A DNA stretch of 64,000 nucleotides from JADJSS01 sp964490845. GTDB taxonomy: Bacteria; Bacteroidota; Bacteroidia; Chitinophagales; JADIYW01. Location of the stretch: assembly GCA_964490845.1 (NCBI GenBank), contig CAZBED010000002.1:1-64000 (forward strand), written 5' to 3'. The translations under genes and the position numbers were made by a program. Below are positions 16,987 through 26,900 of the stretch, piece by piece. Below the pieces are notes generated by a model. That model searched no databases and was not told where the DNA came from. It was given only the letters and a program-made list of their open reading frames with translations. Within the stretch, counting starts at the first letter, position 1. Each line of letters begins with the position of its first letter.

Positions 16987-19008
16987 ATGCCGTACAACAA
17001 AGTATCAGTGTATTTTAACCGGATTGTCTTAACGATAATGATAAGTGGTTCTTGTTTGCCTGTATCCGCACAATCCAGGCATGCACTCCTCATAGGAATA
17101 AATGAGTATTATAAAAAAGAAAATGGGCGAACAGTAATCGATTCTGTCAACAGCCTGAAAGGATGTATTAACGATGCCAAATCCATAAAAGAATTGTTAC
17201 TGTTGCGATTCAGTTTCAAAGAGCGGGAGATTACGGAATTATATGACTCGCTTGCTACCAGGCAGAATATACTGGATGCCGTGGATTCTCTGTTAAATCG
17301 TAGTGATACCGCAGACATTGTATTTGTTTACTATTCCGGACATGGAATGTCTTATAAATATGGAAAAGCGAATGATGCTACTGCGGAGGTGATTTGTCCT
17401 TCCGACATCTTTACCGGAAAAAAGAATGCTTCAATCCAGACTTCTGCGCTTGCTAATAAATTCAATAAGTTCGTGGATAAAAAAATAACAACGACAGTGG
17501 TGTTTGATTGTTGTTTTAGTTTCGGCACCACCGGCAAAAAAAAGGATATGTACAAAGAAGCGGTATATCGGCAGGAAAATACCGAACTGTTTGATCTGAC
17601 GGAAGAAAAGGAAGAGGATGCGGTTCGGGAAGAAAAGAAGTACACCGTCCAAAAACTGAAAGCTAATATTGAATTGCTGTATCCTGTTGCTTCGTTGCCT
17701 GCGCCCGTAGAGACATCGAACGAAAAATACAGGGAAATAGATTTTAAGGAGTATGCTTCTTACAGAAGCGATATTCCCGGAAATTCTGTCTGGGATTTTC
17801 GATATGAGTTTTTCCCTTCTAATCCTCCATCAGAAAGGCCAAATTCTCAGTTTTTATTCTTGTCGGCAACCAATGACAGGCAAAAGGCAGCGGAAAAGGC
17901 AGATGAGTCGGGAGTCCGGCACGGCGTCCTGACGAAGGCGCTGATCAATGTTTATAAAGAATCATCGGCAAAGGCTGCAATGACAGAGGTTTACCAGAAA
18001 ATAAAAAGTCAGTTGACTGATCAGTACATTATACAAACACCTCAATTAAGCGTATCGCCGGCAAGACAGTATCAGAATTTTCTGGGTATGGATACCACAG
18101 GTATCCGAAATGATTTTTCAATCCGATGCGAACGGATTACAGATCAAATGATGGTGCTTAACAAAGGGTTGCTTTCAGGATTGAGTATCGGAAATCTGCT
18201 CGCCCATAAGGAAAGGCCAACCCTAACCGCGGAAATTGTGCAATTTATAAATGAGGATTCTTCGATAGCCCGGATAATAACCGGCAGCGGGATATTTGTC
18301 AGTCCGGGGGATACGTTCGTCGTGAAAGATTGGTATGCTAAATCCAAAAAAGCATTGCTCAACGTTTATATACCCCGAGGAGGATGCACGTTTGGCAGAC
18401 TGGATACACTCTGCAAGAAACTGATAAAACCATTGCTGCGGGATGTACATTTTCTCCCATATGAACGGACAGACAGCACCTGCTCTAAAATTTATATCAG
18501 CAATGACGGTACAAGTATGACGTATGTGGATGGTAATACAAAGAAGATGATAACCAAACTGAAGCCGTCAGCGGCAGTCATCCGGAAGCTATGTTCCGGA
18601 CAGAATTATTTTATCTACCTGCCTGTTCCGGCAATATTAACCAATCATGTCCGAAATGCATGTGAGCAGAATCAGAATTTTATGATAGTGGATAATCCTG
18701 AAAAGGCGGATGTGTCTTTGTACTGTGCCTACTATAAAGACCTGGAGAATAATGTCTCAAACAACTACATAAAATTATCCAGTATCCGTTTTTCTAAAAA
18801 GATTAAACCGGTGCCGTTCAATCTGGTATTGACAGGGAGTAATGAAAACACAGGGAAGATGATGGGTAATCCCGGGCACATCTTTACTCCGGAAGAACCA
18901 TATGCATTCAGTTCTTATAATCTGCCGGTGTCTGCCGTTTTTGTTAAGTGGTTTCATTATAAAGCCAGCAGAAGAGGTTGGTTGAATTTTGCGCCAAAAA
19001 GCCGATGA
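16987..19008 (+). CDS. Exported caspase-family (C14) peptidase
   Basis: A 673-residue protein. A signal-peptide-like N terminus (residues 12-29, ending VSAQ) leads into a caspase p20-type domain. RHALLIGINEY (31-41) is the first strand, His119 lies in YYSGHG, and Cys176 in FDCCFSFG is the predicted nucleophile after Asp174. The caspase part runs to about residue 350, where the YQNFLG segment ends it. About 300 further residues have no recognised domain. The dyad is complete, so activity is plausible. Export of a caspase-like enzyme is unusual, since most bacterial homologues are cytoplasmic. ATG at 16987 is chosen; a TTG lies 6 nt earlier. The stop is 9 bp from the convergent nadB. Confidence 0.83.
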   Translation: MPYNKVSVYFNRIVLTIMISGSCLPVSAQSRHALLIGINEYYKKENGRTVIDSVNSLKGCINDAKSIKELLLLRFSFKEREITELYDSLATRQNILDAVDSLLNRSDTADIVFVYYSGHGMSYKYGKANDATAEVICPSDIFTGKKNASIQTSALANKFNKFVDKKITTTVVFDCCFSFGTTGKKKDMYKEAVYRQENTELFDLTEEKEEDAVREEKKYTVQKLKANIELLYPVASLPAPVETSNEKYREIDFKEYASYRSDIPGNSVWDFRYEFFPSNPPSERPNSQFLFLSATNDRQKAAEKADESGVRHGVLTKALINVYKESSAKAAMTEVYQKIKSQLTDQYIIQTPQLSVSPARQYQNFLGMDTTGIRNDFSIRCERITDQMMVLNKGLLSGLSIGNLLAHKERPTLTAEIVQFINEDSSIARIITGSGIFVSPGDTFVVKDWYAKSKKALLNVYIPRGGCTFGRLDTLCKKLIKPLLRDVHFLPYERTDSTCSKIYISNDGTSMTYVDGNTKKMITKLKPSAAVIRKLCSGQNYFIYLPVPAILTNHVRNACEQNQNFMIVDNPEKADVSLYCAYYKDLENNVSNNYIKLSSIRFSKKIKPVPFNLVLTGSNENTGKMMGNPGHIFTPEEPYAFSSYNLPVSAVFVKWFHYKASRRGWLNFAPKSR

Positions 19009-19017
19009 CCGTACTCT

Positions 19018-20613
19018 TTACAACATAGTTTCTTCTTCTACGGTGGCGTGATTCGGATAGTCGGTGGTATAGTGCAACCCCCGGCTTTCCTTGCGCAGCA
19101 TGGCACTGCGAGTAATCAGATAGCCGATGGTAATCATGTTTCTGAGCTCCAGTAACTGCGGCGAAATGGTGGTGGTCTCATATAATTCTTCCGTTTCTTT
19201 AAACAACAGATAGAGCCGTTCCTGCGCTCGTCTTAAACGGCCGTTATTGCGCACAATACCAACATAATTACTCATGATATCCTTCAGTTCCTTTATACTT
19301 TGTGTGATGATAACCATCTCTTTCGGGTCGCTGGTTCCGTCGGCATTCCATTCTGGAAATTTTTCATCCGAAAAGTCAATGTTTTCCAATCGCTCACAGA
19401 CGTCTAAGAATATCCTGTGTGCAAATACCACCGCCTCTAACAAAGAGTTGCTGGCCAGGCGATTGGCCCCGTGGAGACCGGTATTACTACACTCTCCGCA
19501 GGCGTATAAGTTCTGAATCGACGTTCGTCCATATGTATCGACATTAATCCCGCCACAGGCATAGTGCGCTGCGGGCACTACCGGAATCATGTCCTTGAAT
19601 ACATCAATACCGATGGATTTGCATTTCTCATAAATATTCGGGAAGTGATGCAGAAAGTTGTCTTTGTCCATGTGCCGGCAGTCGAGGAACACATTGTCTT
19701 CTCCGCTTTTTTTCATTTCATTGTCTATGGCTCTGGCGACAATATCTCTTGGCGCCAATGAGCCCCGCTCATCATAGAGGGACATGAATTCTTTTCCCTC
19801 CCTGGTTTTCAAAATGCCGCCGTCGCCACGTACCGCTTCCGTGATTAAAAAATTAGGACTTACGCCCGGTTCGTACAATGCTGTCGGATGAAATTGAACA
19901 AACTCCAGATTGGCTACACGCCCTTTGGCGCGATACACCATGGCGATACCATCACCGGTGGCAATATTTGGATTGGTGGTCGCCCGATAGATTTGCCCGA
20001 AACCCCCGGATGCCAGCACCACCACCTTGCTCTCTATCTTCTCTATCTGGTTGGTTCGCTTGTTTAATACATAAGCGCCATAACACCGGATATTGGGAGT
20101 CACTCGCGTGATGATTCTGCCAAGGTGGTGCTGTGTAATTAAATCAATCACAAAATGATGCTGGGAAATCTCAATATTTTTGGCTTGATGCACTTTCTCG
20201 AGTAAGGCTCGTTCAATTTCCCAGCCCGTAATATCCTTGTGATGCAACACCCTGAATTCGGAGTGGCCGCCTTCTTTGCCCAATTTGTAATCCCCTTCAT
20301 CACTTTTATCAAAGCGGGTACCCCAGGAAATTAATTCATTTACCCGCTCACGGCCTTCCTGTATCACGATCTCTACCACTTCTTTGTTGCACAAACCGTC
20401 TCCGGCAATCAGGGTATCCTGAATGTGCTTTTCAAAATTGTCTTTTAAAAAATCCGTTACCACAGCGATTCCCCCCTGTGCATATTTGGTATTGCTCTCG
20501 TCTTCGCTGGCTTTGGTCAGGACAAGAATTTTCTTGTCCGGAAATTGTTCTGCTGTTTTAAGGGCAAACGTCAACCCGGCAATACCGGAGCCAATTACTA
20601 AAATATCTGTCAT
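19018..20613 (-). CDS. nadB: L-aspartate oxidase
   Basis: This FAD enzyme oxidises L-aspartate to iminoaspartate, the first step of de novo NAD synthesis; NadA would then condense it to quinolinate. The 531 residues are of normal length. The FAD-binding loop IGSGIAGL is at 7-14, with the nearby NTKYAQGGIAVV and the substrate region HFPNIYEKC. The hallmark HYACGGINVDTYGRTS and LYACGECSNTGLHGANRLASNSLLEA blocks are intact, as is the C-terminal SRGLHYTTDYP. nadA and nadC are not in the window. It is transcribed away from deoC. Confidence 0.95.
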   Translation of the reverse strand: MTDILVIGSGIAGLTFALKTAEQFPDKKILVLTKASEDESNTKYAQGGIAVVTDFLKDNFEKHIQDTLIAGDGLCNKEVVEIVIQEGRERVNELISWGTRFDKSDEGDYKLGKEGGHSEFRVLHHKDITGWEIERALLEKVHQAKNIEISQHHFVIDLITQHHLGRIITRVTPNIRCYGAYVLNKRTNQIEKIESKVVVLASGGFGQIYRATTNPNIATGDGIAMVYRAKGRVANLEFVQFHPTALYEPGVSPNFLITEAVRGDGGILKTREGKEFMSLYDERGSLAPRDIVARAIDNEMKKSGEDNVFLDCRHMDKDNFLHHFPNIYEKCKSIGIDVFKDMIPVVPAAHYACGGINVDTYGRTSIQNLYACGECSNTGLHGANRLASNSLLEAVVFAHRIFLDVCERLENIDFSDEKFPEWNADGTSDPKEMVIITQSIKELKDIMSNYVGIVRNNGRLRRAQERLYLLFKETEELYETTTISPQLLELRNMITIGYLITRSAMLRKESRGLHYTTDYPNHATVEEETML

Positions 20614-20707
20614 AGTGTAAAATTAAGGATTTACGCTGTACGAAATACAACTAAAAATGCCAAATTGTTCTGTAGTATTCAGATATTTGTAATTTCAAAA
20701 CAAAACG

Positions 20708-21373
20708 ATGCATGTTTCCCGATATATCGATCACACCTTATTAAAGGCAACCGCTACCGAAAACGACATTCTTCTATTGTGCAAAGAAGCTGCAGAATAT
20801 GGTTTTTATGCGGTATGCGTAAATAGCTGTTATGTGCCGTTATGTAAGAAATCATTGACAGGATTGGATATTAAAATAGCTTCCGTAATCGGATTTCCGC
20901 TAGGCGCCATGTCAGCAATAGCTAAATCAGAAGAAGCAAAAATTGCAGTTGCCGACGGAGCAGATGAACTGGATGTGGTTATCAATATCGGGTTGCTGAA
21001 ATCCGGAAAATATTCAGAAGTCGAATCAGAGATCAGGCTGGTAAAACAGGTGATTGGTGAAAATATCTTAAAGGTCATCATCGAAACGTGTTATCTGACT
21101 GAGGAAGAAAAAAAGATAGCTACACAACTAACCGTTAATTCGGAAGCAGATTTCGTTAAGACGTCTACCGGCTTCGGAACAGGCGGCGCGACGATAGAAG
21201 ATATCGTGTTGATAAAATCGGTTTCACAGGGTAAAATACAAATCAAGGCGAGCGGTGGCATACGGGATTATGAAACGGCAAAACAATATATTGAATTAGG
21301 AGTTACCAGAATCGGTACCAGTAACGGAATACAGATTGTCACAGGGCAGAAAGGAAGAGAAGGGATTTATTAA
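20708..21373 (+). CDS. deoC: Deoxyribose-phosphate aldolase
   Basis: It cleaves 2-deoxyribose-5-phosphate to acetaldehyde and glyceraldehyde-3-phosphate in deoxynucleoside catabolism. The 221-residue class I aldolase begins MHVSRYIDHTLLKATAT. It carries the Schiff-base lysine in FVKTSTGFGTGGAT, the second conserved lysine in IKASGGIRD and the phosphate loop RIGTSNG. deoD follows 19 bp after the stop, giving a two-gene nucleoside salvage operon in which the phosphorylase feeds the aldolase by way of a phosphopentomutase encoded elsewhere. Confidence 0.95.
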   Translation: MHVSRYIDHTLLKATATENDILLLCKEAAEYGFYAVCVNSCYVPLCKKSLTGLDIKIASVIGFPLGAMSAIAKSEEAKIAVADGADELDVVINIGLLKSGKYSEVESEIRLVKQVIGENILKVIIETCYLTEEEKKIATQLTVNSEADFVKTSTGFGTGGATIEDIVLIKSVSQGKIQIKASGGIRDYETAKQYIELGVTRIGTSNGIQIVTGQKGREGIY

Positions 21374-21392
21374 TATCAAAGAACAAAGGGAA

Positions 21393-22091
21393 ATGAGCAT
21401 ACACATCGGAGCAAAAAGGGGAGAAATCGCTGAAACCATTTTATTGCCGGGCGATCCGCTCAGAGCCAAGCATGTAGCGGAAACATTTTTACAGGATGTC
21501 ATTTGTTACAACGAGATAAGAGGCATGCTCGGATATACGGGTTACTACAACGGCAAGCGCGTCTCCGTTCAGGGAACAGGGATGGGCATCCCTTCCATTT
21601 CAATATATGTCAATGAACTTATACGTGAATATGAGGTAAAAAACCTGATTAGGATTGGTACTGCCGGTTCTTTGCAGGAAGAAGTTCATGTTAAAGATAT
21701 TGTCATGGCACTGGCGGCTAGTACCAACTCGGCGGTCAACTGGAATAAATTCAGCGGTGCGGATTTTGCGCCTACGGCAAATTTCGAGTTGCTTATAAAA
21801 GCCTATCACGCTGCGCAGGAACTTAATATTCCCGTGAAAACGGGAAATATATTATCCTCCGACGAGTTTTATGATGAAGACCCGGATTACTACAAAAAAT
21901 GGGCGAAGTACGGTGTGCTTTGCGTGGAAATGGAAACAGCCGCTTTGTATACCATTGCAGCCAAATACAAGGCAAACGCTTTAGCTGTATTTACCATCAG
22001 CGACAGCCTGGTGACGCATGAGTCCACTTCTGCGGAAGAACGTCAGGGCTCGTTTAATGATATGGTAAAAATCGCGTTAAAAACCCTGTAG
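21393..22091 (+). CDS. deoD: Purine nucleoside phosphorylase, DeoD type
   Basis: It phosphorolyses purine (deoxy)ribonucleosides to free base and (deoxy)ribose-1-phosphate. The 232 residues align with the hexameric bacterial type: LLPGDPLRAKHVAETFL, RGMLGYTGYY, GTGMGIPS, RIGTAGSLQ, VEMETAAL for ribose binding, and the base-binding Asp in TISDSLVTHE. The ATG at 21393 (MSIHIGAKRGEIAE) fits family starts and leaves a 19-bp gap to deoC. A longer in-frame extension would overlap deoC and adds no conserved sequence. Confidence 0.95.
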   Translation: MSIHIGAKRGEIAETILLPGDPLRAKHVAETFLQDVICYNEIRGMLGYTGYYNGKRVSVQGTGMGIPSISIYVNELIREYEVKNLIRIGTAGSLQEEVHVKDIVMALAASTNSAVNWNKFSGADFAPTANFELLIKAYHAAQELNIPVKTGNILSSDEFYDEDPDYYKKWAKYGVLCVEMETAALYTIAAKYKANALAVFTISDSLVTHESTSAEERQGSFNDMVKIALKTL

Positions 22092-22141
22092 ATGGTACTT
22101 GTTAGTTGCTTCTGTTAAGCGGTTCTTCGATTAAATATTCC

Positions 22142-22149
22142 TATTTTTG
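22142..22149 (+). promoter_or_regulatory. Promoter -7 box of the solute-binding lipoprotein gene
   Basis: TATTTTTG is a perfect TAnnTTTG, 29 nt before the ATG at 22179. The -33 region carries GGTTCTT rather than a clear TTG. It separates this gene from the deoC-deoD operon. Confidence 0.45.
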
Positions 22150-22178
22150 TTAGCATAAACCGTTTCAATTCTTTCAAT

Positions 22179-23912
22179 ATGCATAAAAAGCTATTCTATT
22201 TCTTTTGCACTCTAGTAATCATCTCCTGCGGCGGAGAGAATAAACGCGAATTTAAATTGCGCGAGGCTAAAGGTGGCAAGTATTACGGAGGCACATTCCG
22301 ATATAATGAAGAAGAATATTTCAAGTCGCTCTATCCCCTCAATATTACGGAAGTGACAGCACACAGAATATGCGAACAGATTTATGAAGGATTGGTTACG
22401 TTTGACGACAGTACATTGGCGGTTGTCCCCGCACTGGCTGAAAAATGGGAGATTGACCCCTCCGGCACGAAATATACGTTTTACTTGCGTAAAGGGGTAA
22501 CGTTTCACGATGATGAATGTTTTCCGGGTGGCAAGGGCAGGGAAGTAACTGCTAAAGACGTTAAATATTGCCTTGACAGGTTGTGTTATCATAATCCAGC
22601 CGACAACCAGGGTTACTGGATATTTAAAGATGTGGTGAAGGGCGCAACTGAATATGATTCATTGACTGCACAAAAAATAGTTCCGGAAACGGGTGTGAAC
22701 GGCGTTAAAATTATAGACGACTACACGGTGGAAATAGAACTTGAAAAACCTTATGCGGTATTCTTAGCCCGTCTCGGTCTTATATTTGCAAAGATATATC
22801 CGCACGAGGCTGTTGAAAAATACGGAACGGAAATGCGCCTGCATTGCGTCGGAACAGGACCTTTTTATTTGAAAATCAACAAGGATAATCAGGTCACGTT
22901 TCTCGCACGCAATCCGAATTACTGGGGTAAGGATGAATTTGGCAATCAGCTGCCTTATCTGGATGCCATCCGTGTCTCATATGTGAAAGAAAAGAAAAAT
23001 GAACTGATGGAGTTCAAAAAAGGTAACAGTGACCTGGTGTATAAATTTCCGTTGGAAATGATAGATGAGATTGTTGATTTCAAGAAAAACCTGAAACCGG
23101 AGTATAAACAGTTTCAGTTGCAATACCTGCCCTCGATGTCATTGCAGTATTATGGCTTCCAGCATCAGGGAAAAATTTTTAACAATGTGTATGTGCGAAA
23201 GGCCTTTTGTTATGCCATTGACCGTCAGAAATTGTGCGATTTTACACTGAAGGGTACCGGATTCCCGGCTATCTACGGAACCGTACCACCGGGAACAGGC
23301 ACCTTCGATTCAAAAACCGTGCACGGCTTTACGTATGATGCCGCAAAAGCACAGGAGTGTCTCGCTAAGGCGGGTTATCCTAAAGGTAAAGGATTTCCCA
23401 AGGTGACACTTGAGCTCAATTCCGGAGGCTCTCGCAATTCACAGGTGGCGGAAGCCTTGAAGAAAATGATTGAAGAAACACTGGGCATTCAGGTCGAGTT
23501 GCTGATTATTCCGTGGGCTCAGCATACGGAAGCGGTGGAAGCGGCGAAAACAGATTTTTACCGAATGGGCTGGATTGCGGACTATCCGGATGCAGAAAAT
23601 TTCCTCAACCTGTTCCACAGCAAATACGTTCCCGCGGATATCAATGAAAAGACCTATATCAACTCATTCCGTTATAAGAGTAAAGCCTTTGATGCTTATT
23701 TTGATGAAGCGATAGCAACAGTAGATGAAGTTAAGCGGAATGCCTTATACACTAAAGCAGACCAACAGGTGATAGACGATGCCGTAGTGATGCCTACCTA
23801 TTACGATATCGATTTCAGGCTGTTGCAGCCGAACGTGCGCAACTGTCCGCAAAATGCGATGGAACAACGGGATTTTTCCGAGGTGTATTTCATCCCGATG
23901 AAAGGGAAATGA
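22179..23912 (+). CDS. ABC transporter family 5 solute-binding lipoprotein (peptide/nickel type)
   Basis: A 577-residue lipoprotein (signal ending VIISC, Cys17) of the DppA/OppA family. Typical features include the early YPLNITEVTAHRICEQIYEGLVTFD segment, LAEKWEIDPSGTKYTFYLRKGVTFHDD, VGTGPFYLK and the YAIDRQKLCDF region. The family binds oligopeptides, nickel chelates or other ligands for an ABC importer. No permease or ATPase gene lies beside it, so it is an orphan that must use components encoded elsewhere or act only as a binder. Ligand unknown. Confidence 0.9.
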   Translation: MHKKLFYFFCTLVIISCGGENKREFKLREAKGGKYYGGTFRYNEEEYFKSLYPLNITEVTAHRICEQIYEGLVTFDDSTLAVVPALAEKWEIDPSGTKYTFYLRKGVTFHDDECFPGGKGREVTAKDVKYCLDRLCYHNPADNQGYWIFKDVVKGATEYDSLTAQKIVPETGVNGVKIIDDYTVEIELEKPYAVFLARLGLIFAKIYPHEAVEKYGTEMRLHCVGTGPFYLKINKDNQVTFLARNPNYWGKDEFGNQLPYLDAIRVSYVKEKKNELMEFKKGNSDLVYKFPLEMIDEIVDFKKNLKPEYKQFQLQYLPSMSLQYYGFQHQGKIFNNVYVRKAFCYAIDRQKLCDFTLKGTGFPAIYGTVPPGTGTFDSKTVHGFTYDAAKAQECLAKAGYPKGKGFPKVTLELNSGGSRNSQVAEALKKMIEETLGIQVELLIIPWAQHTEAVEAAKTDFYRMGWIADYPDAENFLNLFHSKYVPADINEKTYINSFRYKSKAFDAYFDEAIATVDEVKRNALYTKADQQVIDDAVVMPTYYDIDFRLLQPNVRNCPQNAMEQRDFSEVYFIPMKGK

Positions 23913-23977
23913 TTTAAAATTAAATAACAGATTTTCACAGCGGATAGTCCAACTATTCGCTATTTTTAGCATTTGGC

Positions 23978-26900
23978 ATGAATACCAATTACGACCTGCT
24001 GCTCTGGAAATTAGACGCATTTATCAGAAAATATTATCTGAATAAATTGCTGCGCGGCAGTTTGTTGTTTGTCGGGTTGCTTTTAGGTTTTTTCCTCTTC
24101 ATTTCTTTGTTTGAATATCAGTTGTATTTTTCGTCGGCAGTACGGAAGTTGCTGCTCTCCTGTTTTGTAGTATCAACACTAACAGCGCTTGTTTACTACG
24201 TGCTGATTCCGCTATCGCATTACCTGAAGTTAGGCCGGCAGATTTCTCATGAACAGGCAGCTGCCATAATTGGAAAACATTTTTCGGATGTTAGGGATAA
24301 ACTGCTTAATATACTGCAGCTCAAACAGCAATCGCAAAACGCCTATAACAGAGATCTTATAGAGGCCAGTATTCATCAGAAAACAGAAGCTATAAAACTG
24401 GTGCCGTTTTCGAATGCAGTAAACCTGAATGAAAACAGGAAATACCTGAAGTACGCGCTGCCACCGCTTTTCCTTATTTTATTTTTATTGATTGCCGCCC
24501 CAAATGTGCTGAAAGAAAGCAGCACGCGTCTGTTGAACCCCAACAAGACTTTTGCCAAAAAAGCGCCATTTGAATTTGTGCTGGAAAATAAGAACCTGAA
24601 GATCCTCCAGTATGAAGATATGGAGATAAAGCTGTCTGTAAAAGGAAAGACGGTTCCCAATGAAGTATATATCGTGGAGAACGGGAAAAAATACAAAATG
24701 GAGAAGACAGCCGCCGACAAATTTTCCTATCGATTTACCAATGTTCAAAAGGCGATATCCTTTTATTTTACCGCAAGTGATTTCAACAGTGAAGAACATC
24801 AGATTCGGGTGTTGCAAAAACCCCTTATTGCCAATTTTATTACACATCTGGCATATCCGGCGTATATAAACCGACCCGGCGAATCTGTAAAAAATACAGG
24901 CGATCTGGTGGTGCCTGCAGGCACCACCATAAACTGGAATTTTGAAACATCCGGAACAGATGAAGTAAAAATAATTTTAGACGGTGAACGTTATTCTTCG
25001 CAAAAAACAGGTAAAGATAAATTCGCTTTTACCAGAAGAATTGTCAGGGATACGCGTTATACTGTATTTGTTTCTAACAGGGAAGTGGACAAAGGTGATT
25101 CCGTTTCGTTTACTATTTCTGCCACGCCGGATAATTTCCCGTCAATTAACATAGAACAGATACAGGATTCTGCACAAAAAGATTTTTCTGTCTTTATCGG
25201 TACTGTGGCGGATGATTACGGCTTGTCTAAACTGGAATTTCATTACACCATAAAAGATGAAAAAGGGAGTGTAAAAGAAAGCAAAAAACAGCTGCTTCCA
25301 TTAACCAGTAAATCCATCTCCGATTTTAATTATCAGATTGATTTTTCAAAATATCAGTTAACTCCCGGCGATAAAATGGATTACTATTTTGAAGTATGGG
25401 ACAACGATGGTGTCTCAGGGCCAAAGTCTGCGAAATCACAGACATTTGCTTACGACAAACCTACTGTCCGTGAATTGGAAAAACAGGAGTTTCAAAATAA
25501 TGAAGACATTAAATCTGATTTGTCAGATGCAGCCAAGGAGGCGCAAAAACTGGCTTCCATGATTCAGGAAATGAAAGAGAAAATCCTGACAAAAAGCACA
25601 TTGTCCTGGGAGGATAAAAAACAACTCGAGCAGATTCAGAAAAAACACGCCGAGTTACAGGAAGAACTGAAACAGATAAAAGACAAATACGAAGAAAATC
25701 TAAAAAACCAGGAGGAATTTAAAAAACCGGACGATGATATCCTACAAAAGCAGGAAAAGCTGCAGGAAATGATGAAAGACCTGATGAGCGATGAGATGAA
25801 AGACCTGATGAAGCAGATTGAAGATATTCTACAAAAGATGGAACAAAAGAACACGTTTGAGAATCTCGATAAGATGGAGATGAGCAATAAGGATTTGAAA
25901 TCGGAACTGGATAAAATGCAGCAGTTGTTCAAGCAATTGCAATTGGAGCAAAAGGCACAGGAAACCATTGATAAGTTAAATGAACTGGCAAAAGAACAGG
26001 AAAAGTTGAGTGATCAGACCAAAAATAATTCTGCATCACAGGATCAGTTGCAGCAAAAACAAGAAGACCTGAACAAAAAGATGGATGACATCAGGGATAA
26101 CCTGAAACAAATGGAGAAGCTTAACAAAGAAAATGATAATAAACTCGATACAAAAGGCAATCAGGAACAAAGCGATGATATAAAACAGGATATGGAGCAA
26201 AGCAGCGACGAACTGGAGCAGAAACAAAATGATAAAGCATCCAAGTCCCAGAAATCATCTGCACAGAAAATGAAAAAGATGGCACAGAAGATGAAAAACG
26301 ACCTGGATAAGATGCAGATGGATCAGAATGCTGAAGATATAAAGATGATTCGTCAGTTGCTGGAAAACCTTGTGAAACTGTCATTCGATCAGGAACAGTT
26401 GATGAACGAATTGAAAAAAACAGAAACCGAAAGCCCGAAATATGTTCAGCTGATGCAGAAACAATTCGACCTGAAGGATGATGCCAAACTGATAGAAGAT
26501 ACCTTGCAGACTTTGGGTAAACGGCAGTTTCAGCTTCAGTCCTTCATCTCCGATGAGATGTACAAACTTAACCGCGAGATGAAAAAAGCGCTGGATAATC
26601 TGGAGGCCAGAAATAAACCCGTCACAGGTGTGGCGCAGCAGCTGGTGATGACATCGACCAATAACCTCGCACTGATGCTCAGTGAATCACTGGATAATTT
26701 GCAGCAACAGCAAAAATCCAAAAAGCCCGGCAGCGGCTCCTGCAACAAGCCGGGAGGAGAAGGGCAGAAGCCATCGATGAGCGAACTGCAGAAACAACTG
26801 GGTGACCAGCTTCAAAAGATGCAGGAAGGCATGCAGAAAGGCAAAGACCCGAAACAAATGGGAAAAGATTTTGCTGATGCCGTACAAAAACAGGCAGCCA

